Shown here: piece by piece, positions 35,140 through 46,782 of the stretch
Layout: each line of letters begins with the position of its first letter
Numbering within the stretch: position 1 is the first letter of the stretch
Assembly: GCA_028023455.1 (NCBI GenBank)
Contig: JAQFVV010000018.1
Coordinates: forward strand, 6,533,800-6,597,799
Source of the DNA: Epiperipatus broadwayi
Taxonomy: Eukaryota > Onychophora > Udeonychophora > Euonychophora > Peripatidae
Direction: 5' to 3'
DNA length: 64,000 nt
Made by a program: the position numbers and the translations under genes
The notes under the pieces: model-generated
Told to the model about the DNA's origin: nothing
The model's input: the letters and a program-made list of their open reading frames with translations, nothing else
Databases searched by the model: none

Positions 35140-37982
35140 TACATACAATTCATGGAAAATGTATTATCTGCTATTTTTTTTGTCAGTGTGACTTCAATTG
35201 TTAATGATTATAAAGAAATTGAAAATACTTCTGCTTAATTCATTTGTTGTTATTTTTATTATTTATGGCTATTATAATTTAAAACTGTTAAATATAGCAT
35301 ACCTTTAATGGGTAACATTACTTTACATATACATTTATGTGTTGAATTTAAATAAATCATTAATTATATATTTTCATGGATTTTTAATTTGATAAAAAAT
35401 AATAATTAAAAAATTATATCTATGCAAACAGAGATAACTTTATCTTTTGATATTGCCAGGAAATCATCAATTACTAATTGAGAATCCTAAGGCTAAACAA
35501 GTTTTATCCATTATATATGTATATTGACAAGTACTATATACTTACAGTACAGCAAACAATGTATTATAAATAAAGTATGAGCTATTATCTATTATATATA
35601 TATATAAGTTGGGCTTAAAACAAAATGTAAAAAACATTGTGGCTCCATTATATTTCTTGAGTATATATACTCTTTACAAGATTCTGGAGAGTCAGTAAAT
35701 TTCAAATTATTGTATTACTATGCATTTCAACTTTAATGCTTTGAAGATCACCCTGCAATCAAAAAGAATATCGAGTTTTTCATTTAACATGTATATTATC
35801 TTTGACCTTTAGATAAATAAATTCACTACTTTCTTTGCATAACAATAAAACATTCTCTTGTTGCAGTATTTCTTCTTTCATTTTGGTATTAATTTTGAAG
35901 GAAATATAATAGCTACACATTTAAAATCAGAACATGTTACACTTTTCATTAAGAATAACTCAATGTTTATTACCAAACAATAGTTACCTATGGGACAGAA
36001 GCTGAAATTATTCTTGTTGAAATTTTTAAATTATTTTCTAATGACTCACAATATAATTCTATTGCATACTGTTATAGCATCAACACATTTTGTATCAAGT
36101 AAAGTAATCAATATGGCCCACACACAGATTTCTTTTTATATGTTAAATACTTATTAATGTTATTATTAAAAAAAGACATTTCCAGATGTTTGCACACACA
36201 TAAAGTAATACTACCAAAATTTTAATATATATGATGTCATATAGTTTGTGTAGTTTAGTGTAATAGAATAGTAATAAATCAAAGTTCAACTTATCATTCT
36301 ACTGTTCAAATATCACATGTCCATTCAGACAATTAGCCACTTAATTTTTTAAAAAAACTTTTGTTTTAAACATAGTTGTCTGGGAGGCATAATATATAGA
36401 TCATTAAAGACACTTCAAACATTTATTTAAATATTAACTTTTGTAGGCTAATGAGTGAGGAGTTGATATCTTCTGTGAACATCTTTAAGAGAAGAATGTA
36501 CTTCAAAATAGTGTCTGAATGCTATGAAATTTTCATTCCTTATAGACTACAGAAAATTCTTGATGCTAATGGTAGTCTTACATCATGTTAATAAACTATA
36601 TCACAAGTGTTGTCATTAATTCATTTTAATAAAATAACATGGATTCCGTGCTTATAGAAATGTAGCCCCTTCATCACCTGAATTTTTGTTTTTAATAATC
36701 AATGCGTTGGCATTAATATATTAACTCAGATTAATCTGAAACATTTTATTTCTTAACTAATGATAGTTGGATATCCATTTTCTGACCAATGATTAAAAGA
36801 CTCGTTAGATTAGTTATGGACCAATTATTTGAAATAAAAATCTTCAGCTTGATTGAAACATTTTTTTTATTTAAAAATTTCCAAACTTCAATTAGCCCAA
36901 CTTAAACTCAAATTTCAGGTGACAACATAATATATTAACCACTACATATTAAAAATAGTGATGTAACTCTTTTGTTGTTTTTAAAATAATATATGTATTG
37001 TATATATAAATTAGACACCCTTAGGCAGAGTGTCCTATCAATAAATATGAGGATAAGGGAAAAGCTTTTAATGTTCTAATAATATAAAGTTAACATTTTA
37101 TTTTACAAAATGACAGTCAAGTTAACAGGCAATGCTTAAAGGGAATCAGGAAAATAATAATTCAACTTTAGATTCTTTGCTTGATAAGAGTTTTAATACA
37201 GTCGACACCTTCAAATTTAATTCTAAATCATTGCTGTGGCTATAAAAATGAAAATTAAAACTTTTTAAAATTAAATAAAAATTTGCATAAAACCACGACA
37301 TAATTTAAACAATGGAATATTTGAATGTCAGCACATTGACATCGCATATTCGTTGGAATATTAGAGTATGCCATTTTCTTCACAGAAGATAATCTACAAT
37401 AAAAGATATACCCGTGCACACACACACTTGTTATATATATATAAATAAATACTTAAAAATATGCCTGAAGTCATTTTGCCAGTTTGTGAATTGGGAAAAT
37501 TATATACACACACGCAATCATATATATAAACGCGACGTATATGAATTTGTAAATGATTGATAATAATGCCTATACTAACCACTGCCTAACATTTACATTA
37601 TTAAAGATAGTGATTTACCTCCAGTTTTATAGAATTGTCTCAAAAGTTGCAAGAATAAAAGTATAATAATGATGATTAATATTTTTACATTTTAATTTGC
37701 AGATGATCAGAAAATAATGGCATGTTATAGTCTTAAGAATCAATAGAAATACAATTATGGAAATCTTCAAATAGGAAAAGATGTGAATATTTAATAGTTG
37801 GGAATAAGATAATTAAGAGTTTAATAATAGACAAACAGTAGAATGGAAAAATAATAAACCATAAGAAAAGAAATGAGCATTGAAAACATTTTGAATTGGG
37901 AAGATAGATATTGCAAAAGTTCTGAATTTACTTTTATGAGATAAACAGTAAAAAAAAAAAGGTAAAAAAGAGTATGTATATA
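35140..37982. other. Long stretch without a recognised gene
   Basis: AT-rich with CA/TA microsatellite-like patches near 37415-37445. A short hairpin (GACACCC ... GAGTGTC) lies at 37014-37032. No gene or repeat family identified. Confidence 0.45.
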
Positions 37983-38240
37983 TGTTATAGCAAATGTGAA
38001 TAATCCAGTGATTTTGCATAATTACAAGTTATTATGTATAATCACTAATCATCTTAGTGAGTTTGTTAAATTTCACAAAATTTCTCACATTTATCATGAT
38101 TTTACATAATTCTCAAATGAATTTGATAAATGTTACTGGCTATATTACATTTTAAAGTAATTTTTGTATAATTTCCAAAATGTAGTTCATAAATTTGATA
38201 GGTACCATTTGATAAATATCATGAAAAATATTAATTTAAC
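37983..38240 (+). repeat. Left terminal inverted repeat of the Ginger-like element
   Basis: Begins TGTTATAGCAAATGTGAATA, then ATCCAGTGATTTTGCATAAT. It contains repeated ATAATCAC and AATTTGATAAAT motifs that also occur, inverted, near the right end. Confidence 0.75.
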
Positions 38241-38289
38241 ATTTTAAATTTGTTAGAAATTTTTTATAATTAGTGTATTTTCATTAAAG

Positions 38290-39865
38290 TTGATGAAACT
38301 TATTAAAATTAATTCACTACAGGTTTTTAAAATTTTATTTACAAAGATAATTGCATATGGTGGAAGTGTTAACGAAGCTATGATTGAACATTTCAATTAT
38401 AAGGTGTTGAACATGATTAATATTAAGAAAGGAAATAGTCAAATTTTGAGTAAAGAAAAATATATTGAACTTTTTGATAAAGTTAAAAACAGTTGAAAAC
38501 AACTGGTAAGAATCCCAAAGATTATGATATCGCAAATATGGGTAAATGTAAAAAAACTTATTTATGTCATGAATGGAAAAAGTCAAAAATCAGATACTAT
38601 GTCCATATTGAAGAACTTTTTAATGTAATTCTTAAAACACATTTGTCAAGAAATCATGACAGGAAAAAATTGTATTATGAAAGAGCTATGGAGAAAAATC
38701 CAAAATTTAATACATAAAGAAGTAATGATTTATTTAAATTTATGTATTGTCAGAAGAAATCCAAAGCAACCAAAAAAAGGTTTAGTAGTTTGGCCAATAA
38801 TATTCCGAGAAAATGCTAAATAGACCTCACTAATATGTAGACCCAGATAGACCACAATTACAAGTTCATACTTATATACCTTACAAAGTTTGTTTGGCTT
38901 CATCCTTTGAAAATTAAATATGCAGAAAATGATCCATGTATCAATAGATATTTTCACAATTATCAGGGCCACTAGAATGTTGTAAAGTGTCAATGGCCAT
39001 GAATTCTGTAATTAAGTTATAGAAAAAGCTTGCTCAATATGAACTAAGTTGAAAATCATATTTTGGAAACAAAGATGTTGAGAGCATGTTCAACTCTTGA
39101 TTAGAATGCAACCAAACCAAAAACTGGACCAAGGGATTATGATTTGTGCAGCTCATGAAGAATAGATCATATCATCAAGACATTACATGTAATACTTATG
39201 AAACTATGTCTGATTCACTCTTAAAGTTTGAAGTCATCATCCTTTTCTAATGGTACTGTAGCAGATATTTGCAGTAAAAAGGAGCTACAATAAATAATTA
39301 ATTCACTAGATTAAAATGAAAGTTAATTAGAAAGACACAATGAAAATATTTTTTAAAAACTACTGAAAATAAACAGCCACAACTTAAACAAACACTATTT
39401 ATTTATTCCTGATTTGTCAACCAAAATACAGTCTAGTATGGATCTTTCTACAATGAAGAAGAGAAATGAAGAAGTTGAAAAGAAGCATGCAAATGCAGGC
39501 TTAGAAGCTCAGATGAAAAATTTCAGAGTTGAAGTTTACTGTAGGCAAAGTAGGCAATACAGTAAAACTAAGGATACCATATGTGGACAAGGCAAAAGAT
39601 GATCTATGGAAAATATTGGCAGTAATATTAGCTACTAAAAATGATGAGCGCTATTACCTGGAACAAATGAGCCATGCATTACAATTGTATATCACAAAGC
39701 AGTTTATGCTATGTAATAAACAGTTTCTTGTGGTAGAGAATGTATCAAATATCATTCTGTCCTTAGGAATTATCAATTTGAGAAGACCAGAGGTACCAAT
39801 AGTGCTTAAGTAAAGGAAAGTGTAATTCAACCAAATGCAAATATAAGAACAATGTCACGATAATT
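38290..39865 (+). pseudogene. KRBA2/Ginger-type integrase, decayed
   Basis: Read in order across frames. N-terminal ILSKEKYIELFDKVKN (38440-38490). PKDYDIANMGKCKK and RYYVHIEELFNVILKTH (38510-38640), then HLSRNHDRKK, the start of the HHCC zinc-binding region. CQKK and PKKGLVVWPIIFREN in the adjoining frame (~38750-38815). YKFILIYLTKFVWLHPLK (38860-38915), an RNase-H-like core strand. A ruined DNG box (VNGHEF-like, ~38990). Finally the C-terminal domain GNTVKLRIPYVDKAKDD (39545-39600) and TKCKYKN, the Cys-rich tail (~39820). This order is that of the integrase genes often labelled KRAB-A domain-containing protein 2 in arthropod genomes. Many stops and frameshifts; no function expected. Confidence 0.78.
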
Positions 39866-40084
39866 TGCTATGTCTGAATAAAGAGCAAGAATTATTAGAC
39901 TCCTATTTTGTTCCCAATACATTTTTTGATATTTTTGTACATAAATAATATTAAGCTGAAACAGATTTTAAGTTTTCTTAAATCCATAAAATCATTCTAA
40001 ACAAAACAAAGGATATATTTTTGATATATTTTTTTAAAATTTGTTTGAATCCACAAATTACTTATTAAAACAATAAAAGCTTGG

Positions 40085-40374
40085 AAATTTTGTGATATTT
40101 ATCAAATTTATGAACCACATTTTGAAATTTATATAAAAATAGTTTTATAAATAAGATATTCAGTGATATTTATTAAACTCAACAAATTCATTTGAGAATT
40201 ATACATAATCACTGGGAAAAGGAATTCTGGAATATTTATAAAATTTACCAGTAAGATTGCTGGTAAAATAGAGAAATTTAATGAAATTAATCAAATTCCT
40301 CATGAGGATTGGTGATTATGCATAATAATCCATGATTGTGCATGACCACTGGATTCATCACTTTTACTATAACA
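40085..40374 (-). repeat. Right terminal inverted repeat of the Ginger-like element
   Basis: Reads inward on the minus strand from TGTTATAGTAAAAGTGATGA, then ATCCAGTGGTCATGCACAAT. It contains TTATTATGCATAATCAC, and near its inner end AATGTGGTTCATAAATTTGA, matching the left terminus at 38180-38200. Confidence 0.75.
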
Positions 40375-40378
40375 TATA

Positions 40379-42514
40379 CATTATGTTTTACCACAGAATG
40401 TAATACTATGGAGAACAAAAATGTGTCAAATGAAAAAAGAAAAGAAAAAGAATGTTGTCCACTGAATTAAACTTTTTAGGGAGGAGTATGAAGAATATTG
40501 TAATATAAAAAATAAAAAATGAGATAATTTAAAGATGACGAAGAAAATTTGGGGAATGATGTATCAAAAAAAAAGTTTATAAGTTAAAAATGTCGGGAGG
40601 ACTGGAAAAAGGACCTACATATAAATCACTTAAAATAAATATAAAAGAATTTTCTATATAAACCTGATAAAATATAAATGAAGAAAAATAGTATAAAAGC
40701 TGAAGATTGTTAAATAAATTAACAAATACATACTTTAAAAACAATAATCCATATCTAACTTGATTTTGTATTTTATTTACTGTGATAATTTTTAAAATTT
40801 TATTTGTAAAATATGTGCGAGTGTCTTTCTTTGTTTATTATTTGAAACTTCGTGATCTTCATTTTTTTCTATTAGAAAGTCTAAATTGAATCATAAAAAA
40901 AGAAGATGAAACACTTTATAATAATTTTTTTAAAGTAAATTTCAATTATATATTAATAAATGTTTTAATTAAACCCAGATTTGGTCACAAGAAAGTGTAA
41001 AAAAAAAAAAAAAAATGCCAATGTCATTAAAAAACGGATACATATATAATTAAAAAAAAGGTTAATAAAAGAAAAACAAAAACTTTATATTTTTTATAAT
41101 AAAGATTTTAAGTTAATATAAAAACAAATATTTATGCTAAAGTATTAAAAATGTATACCCAATAGATATTAAATTTAATATTTAAATTTCTCTAGTTTGC
41201 AATTTCTTAAAAATATTAGTTATAAAAACACAGAGTTGCCCGATGTTTACATGTTTATTAGATAATCTTTTAAATTTTTTTAAAAAAATAACTGATCGGA
41301 AAAATCTAGGAAATTAAGATTTCCATATTAATGGTGATACAATATTACCATATATTAAAGGATAATATCAAAGCCATCATATTTCTTATAACATTCAATA
41401 ACAGATATTTTGATCAATTATTAACAAAAATTAAGTTATAATATAACCATTAGTTACTACAACTGCCATTTTATAAAAAATGAAACTTAGATTATATTTT
41501 TTTCTGAAGAGCAAATCCCATCTACTCCCGACTGATCAGCAAAGCAGAGCTTCCGCTTAAGACACAGAATAAAGCAAGTACTGTTTTCCCAGAATGATGA
41601 TCATACCACTGTCTGATGTTTATTTAAAACATATTAAAATCATTTTAGAAACTAGATTAGATTAGAGGTGTTATGGCATGATGGGTAGTCTATCTAGTAG
41701 AATAAAGTTATTTTTCAAACAAACTAGGAACTTTTTCCATATAGCTAGTACCTTGCCAATCCATTGGTAGCTCAATTATTGATTATTAAATAAGTATCTA
41801 TCTAAGTATTCTCAGCTAGATGGGAAAGCATAAACTTCTGCTCATATTAATACCCCCCCCCTCCTCATTCCCATTTCTTTGTAGATGAAATATAGAAAGA
41901 CCCTAGCAATGCAGTGGCTTTTTAAAGTTGAATACTAATCATTACCTATATAATATTTATTTGACTGTTGCATTAGGGTGAATAATTTATCAAAAATATC
42001 TAAGATAGAAAAAAGATTATAGTACAGTAAAAAAAAAAAAGAAAAATGAACATTTGATTCTATAAATGAGTAGTGTATTTTAAAAATTTGTTACTAAATT
42101 CATAAAAAAAAAAACTTTTTAAAAGAGGAAGAGATAGAGAAAGAGAGAAAAGGCAAAAGTAAGAGAGAGAAAGAGGTAGGGGATAAAAATGAGGGAGGAG
42201 AAAGTGGGGGGGGTGTGTGTGTTAATATTATTTAGAAGGATTAAATATTATAAGAAAGATAAAATGTTCTATTTAGCTTGGGAAAGAAAGTACAGTCAGT
42301 TTTACTCTACAGGAATAAATACATTTTGCAATTGATCAAATTAAAATTCTGATTTCTTTCCCGCTATCATTTACATATAACAAGTCTACACAATTAAAAA
42401 ACATTATTTTATTCATCAATTCAACAATAATTATTGCAGTACAGCAAGAGCTTTTTAGAATAAACACATTTTCTTCATATTTATGTCTGACCATATTTAT
42501 AATGCTTCCTTTGA
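40379..42514. other. Stretch without a recognised gene; purine-rich tract
   Basis: AT-rich. At 42121-42220 the plus strand is almost pure purine (GAGATAGAGAAAGAGAG and similar), ending in a G run and TGTGTGTG. A C run is at 41851-41859. No gene found. Confidence 0.5.
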
Positions 42515-42800
42515 CCTTTAAAAAATAGAAAAGGTAGTGGCAAGAATTCAGTATGAAAATCGACCAATAAAACATGGAAATACAGTGAGTGAATTAAAAT
42601 GATTTAGTCATGTAATAAGAGAGATGAAATGATGTAAGAGTTAACTAAATGTGAAAATGCTTTGGCAAAAAAGAGATGGTCCTAGAATAAAATAGAAAAA
42701 CTGTATCACTAGTAATACAAATAGACTAATGTAATATAAAGAGATATTGCATGATAGAAGGGTATTAAATAAGAATCTGAATCAGTGATCCTGCAACTAA
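42515..42800 (+). mobile_element. Decayed LINE ORF2 C-terminal remnant
   Basis: The plus strand reads ELKWFSHVIREMK and later KMLWQKRDGPRIK with stops between. It resembles the widespread LINE C-terminal block (WFGH..RM...K..G.R.RGRP). The clade cannot be assigned. Confidence 0.5.
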
Positions 42801-43140
42801 TCACAACGAATAAAGTTGAAAAAAAAAGGTGTGTATGGTTCTATATGTGCATCACTTAAATATTCACCAACATGTTTATATACTTATTTAATTAAAACAT
42901 AATTACAAAATTTATTTATAGTTAACTGCTATTGATTTTTTTTTTTAAAATTTATGTGGTAACGGTTAATGACTTTGTTTTTTCAAATATATTACATGGA
43001 TCCATCTATGGTATTCTCTGTCAATGTTAAGGATGTGAAACATAGATAATAAAAAAGTCAAGAGCAATGAAGTAACTATGTTCTTGAAATATGGTTACAG
43101 AAAAGTTTTGAAGATAAAAAAAGTTGTAGTCTAATCTAAT

Positions 43141-43690
43141 CAGAAACTCTAGCAAAATTTAAACATAAAAAATGCCAATTAATGCAATTAAAAATATAAT
43201 GGAAGAAATTAATCACAGAATTAATTTGGGATGGAGGTCTTTTGGTAAAAAATATTTAATATTAAAAAGAAATATGCCTATATTTGAAAAGGTTTTTAAT
43301 AGATATGTTTTACCCATTATTACACATGGATTTTAGATTTGGCTACTAAATAGAGTAGTACTGAGACTTTACACTATTTTATGAATCATAGAGAGATATA
43401 AATTAAGAGTAAAAGAAAGGATTGAAAGTGAAATAATTGAAAAAACAAATGGATATCACAGATATCATTGAAAAAATCAAGAGATTTAAATAAAGCTAGT
43501 CTGAATATAGTGCTAAATGAGATAATAGTTGGAGAGTTGAAATCAAACCAGATCTCAAGAGATTGTAAAATATCTAGAAAAAGAGCACATGTGATGGATG
43601 AATGAAATAAAGAAATTTATTGGTATAATGTGGAGAACCGACAATATGAATTAGAGAAACTAGAACTTAGAGAAACCTTAAACTGATAGT
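43141..43690 (+). mobile_element. RTE-clade LINE remnant, plus strand
   Basis: EEINHRINLGWRSFGKKYL and VLPIITHGF (43200-43336) match INHRIKLGWS..G and VLPVLTYGFETW in the RTE copy at 31 kb. RWMNEIKKFIGIMWR follows at ~43580-43640. Stops and frameshifts throughout; the 3' tail is lost. Confidence 0.75.
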
Positions 43691-44106
43691 GAATTGAAAA
43701 TTCTTGAAAATGATGAATATTAAAATTGATAAAAAACATCATAGTCTGAAACTGTGAATTGATTAAATTAGGGTTCACTAAGATTGCTGCTATTTCACCT
43801 GTTTCAAATACCAATGATTAATCAGCTACACACATATAAAATCTTAGGGGCCAAATAAAAGTAAGTTCATTTTTTATCTGCTAAAAAATTAATATGAGAA
43901 AACATTATTTTAACATTAATAAAATCTGGTTTATAAAGGATTCTTAATAACTATGTATATTAAGATTATTAGTTCAGAAATGTATAAACCAGAGATTAGG
44001 GTTAATTTTATTTTGTATATATGTGCATATAAAAAAAAAGCTGCATTAATGCAGGCCCAGAAAACATCTAGATAGAAACAAGAGATGTAGATAGTTATTA
44101 TCAGAC
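43691..44106. other. Stretch without a recognised gene
   Basis: AT-rich; nothing recognised. Confidence 0.45.
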
Positions 44107-44674
44107 TAAATGACCAGACATCCCAATTTTTCGAGATGTCCCTATTTTTGATTAGATGTCCTAACATCCCTGAAATGTCTTTTTCAGGACCATTGTATGT
44201 CCCAGTTTTCAAATACTCATAATTATTAATCTTACATAAATAATTCATTGCAAAAATGATAGTTTCTTGGCCCTCTCTGTCCATTTTAGTCTCTACAGTA
44301 ATATTATAAAAACTTCAGTCAAATTCCAACATGAAAACAAAGATCACTATTATGTTATATGGCCAGGCCTCTCACATCCAACCTTGCCTTGGAGCATGTG
44401 CAGTTGGATTTTTTAGGCTAAAATTTGAACTGTGCTTGCACTTGCTTTGATTGATAGTGTAGTTTTACTAGTTCTATGTTGATATTAATTTACTATAGTA
44501 ATAAATTTAATAGGAATATTAATAACCCTAAACAATAGACAACATGCCAAAGAGGAAGTGTACTTACAATGATGAATATATACAGGAATGGAGTTTTATG
44601 AAAAAAGGATGCAATGCCGTAAAAATGATTGGTCGTTATGTCCTGATTTTTGATCGAACCAGTCTGATCACCCT
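44107..44674 (+). mobile_element. Possible hAT remnant with the start of a transposase-like frame
   Basis: The left edge has AATGACCAGACATCCCAATT and the right edge the complement of AGGGTGATCAGACT, similar to the AGGGTGACCAGACGTCCC terminus common on hAT elements. At 44544 a frame starts MPKRKCTYNDEYIQEWSFMK, as in BED/hAT-type transposon proteins, but it runs out of the pattern within 25 codons. The region is probably an internally deleted derivative. No clear 8-base duplication was found. Confidence 0.45.
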
Positions 44675-44831
44675 ATTAAATGCAGGTGTTTGGAGTTTAC
44701 ATTTATACTTCTTCGTTGTTATATCAGCTAAAAGTAGCTAAATACCATTTTCCTGACCAAAAACAAATTAGTTAACTATGTTGTTCATAGATTCATTCCT
44801 TTTTGACAACTGTAAAAAAAATTATCTAGTA

Positions 44832-45895
44832 CAGGTATGTAAAACCTCCATCCTGTAGGGTTAGTCTGGCCCTCAAAATCTCTCAATCCAATCCCCAGAC
44901 ATTTTCACAAATGTATATAAAATGGATCTGTATAAAATTTCTATTTAAACACACCCATAATGCTGTGCAAATGCATATGCAAATATTTAATTAGGAGTTA
45001 ACTAAAATAAAATATTTATTTTGTCAACTACATCTTTTTCTCTCTCTAACCTTTATAATAATTCTACTTCATTTTATTAGTAATGCAATATCTAACAAAT
45101 ATATATTGTGTGGTTTATCTGACTACAGATTTAATCTATGATCGATCATTGCTGAGAGCATTTTTTTTTTTTTTTAATGATTTTCGCAGAACATATGAAC
45201 TAACAAAAATAAACTTGAATTTTACTCCATTTTATTAGTAGTTTTATTATTAGGATGGCTATAGAAGTAAAATAAGAAAAATTGTCACAGAAAATCGTGC
45301 ATTTGAAAAGAAATGGATCAATGCATATATATATTGATATGTCTGGAAAGTATTTTATTTAATAAAGAACACATTTTAAAGAGATACTAATTATCAAACA
45401 TTCTGACTACAACAAAATTCCGAAAAAAATTAAAAAAAAAAATTTAAAAGGAGTTTCAAAACTCACACATTTTTTAAAAAAAATATTCCAAAATCAAAAA
45501 TTTTGAGAGAGAAATTTTTTTTAAAAAAAAAAAGAAAATTCGAAACCATTTTCTGAAGGGGAGTTTTGGAAGACTTCATCCTAGCTGCTATAAAATTAAC
45601 CTATCCAGAACATAAAAAATAAATTTAAGAATATATGTACAAAGACAAGTTCAAAAATCAGAAAAATTGAACTTTATGTGTAACATGATGTTACTTTATT
45701 TTTAATTCACAAAAAAATCATGATCTTCATTTAAAAGGGGAAAATTAAAATTGGTTTGCCAGTTGAAAAAGTTATCCAGTGTTAATGATTAATTACATTT
45801 TTGATCAAATATATTAATCGATAATTATGTATGACCCGCGAATAGGATTGTTAATATCCAAATGGCCCTTGGCAGTAAAAGGTTCCCCACCCTTG
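44832..45895. mobile_element. hAT non-autonomous element with perfect 8-bp target duplication
   Basis: Flanked by ATCTAGTA on both sides (44824-44831 and 45896-45903). The right terminus, read inward, is CAAGGGTGGGGAACCTTTTA; the left is CAGGTATGTAAAACCTCC. These are diverged hAT-type termini (consensus CAGGGGTGGGGAACCTTTT). The interior next to the right end has GGCCCTTGGCAGTAAAAGG, familiar from hAT MITEs. No transposase frame in the 1064 bp. Confidence 0.85.
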
Positions 45896-45903
45896 ATCTA
45901 GTA

Positions 45904-46520
45904 CGAAGGCATATTATGTATGTGTTAATAACTACATTATGCGATCACTTACACGGATATCTATATGCACATATTTATACACGGAAACTTTTTTTAAACA
46001 GTTCCTTTTGAATAAAATGTAAAGAATTTACTCACTTTTCTATAGTTAGTAAATAATGATATTAACACAACCACAAAACTAAAAAAAAAAAAAAAAATCA
46101 AATATAGGTGGACGTTGCATTCTTGTAATTTACACCTTTATTTCCTGAATGTCATTAGAAACACTTCCTTATACTTTTCAATGTCTTCATTAGAGATTTA
46201 TTTTTCTTTTAAAATAACATTTCTTTCGAGAAAGATTACTTATTGTTAAAATAAATATTTAAAGTCAACTATAGTGAGATTTCAAAGTCTGATATAATAT
46301 TGATAAATGTTTAATTCTATTATACAAAAGAGGGAGGGGAGAGATCCAAAAATATGTGTACACATGTTCATACATTTATATACCAAGACATGCGCATTAA
46401 TGGACATTAAGTGATTTTTAGGATATGACCATAAATATTGAAATGTTCACAAATTGTGAATGATTGAATTGAATTTGGGATATATTTTAATTGTATAATT
46501 TGTACATACTGTATATATTT
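45904..46520. other. Stretch without a recognised gene
   Basis: AT-rich; nothing recognised. Confidence 0.45.
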
Positions 46521-46782
46521 AAAACAGGCAAAACTTTCCATACAGCAGTGCCACTAAGTGCAAGCTAGATTAATCAATGGATGCCAGAAGGCTTGTGCAT
46601 AAAATCCCTATCTAATGCCTACTCATCCAATATCCTCAGACTAATTTCTAGCTTGTGGCTTTCATCAATGAGGAGCCTTGGATCTGAGAGCAGTGGCACT
46701 ACTGTATGGAGAGTTTTGCCTGTTTTAATAACAGTTAAGAGCAAGCATAAGAAATGGTGATCATGTAATGTTTAGTGATTTA
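46521..46782. repeat. FB-A foldback family copy
   Basis: Left inner arm from AAAACAGGCAAAACTTTCC through GCCACTAAGTGCAAGC and GGAGCCTTGGATCTGAGAGC. Then comes the right terminus CAGTGGCACTACTGTATGG, GAGTTTTGCCTGTTTTAATA and the outer segment AAATGGTGATCATGTAATG. The left outer segment is missing. Confidence 0.88.

Larger units (their letters stand above)
37983..40374 (+). mobile_element. Ginger-like DNA transposon with long terminal inverted repeats
   Basis: A 2392 bp unit bounded by TGTTATAG on the left and CTATAACA on the right, with the 4-base TATA on both sides (37979-37982, 40375-40378). Termini of the form TGTNR and 4-base duplications are those reported for Ginger elements. The inverted termini extend ~250-290 bp with mismatches and share internal motifs such as TTCTCAAATGAATTTG and AATGTGGTTCATAAATTTGA. 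Between them lies a decayed integrase gene of the KRBA2/Ginger type. TATA is low complexity in this DNA, so the duplication alone is weak; the combination with long inverted repeats and integrase is strong. Confidence 0.8.

Noticed and set aside
38335-38586. Minus-strand frame over the Ginger-like integrase
   Set aside because: Antisense shadow of the plus-strand integrase remnant.
46081-46097. Poly(A) runs (e.g. 40999, 46081, 47525) as retroposon tails
   Set aside because: Homopolymer A/T runs are frequent throughout this AT-rich DNA and no adjacent retroposed body was recognised.
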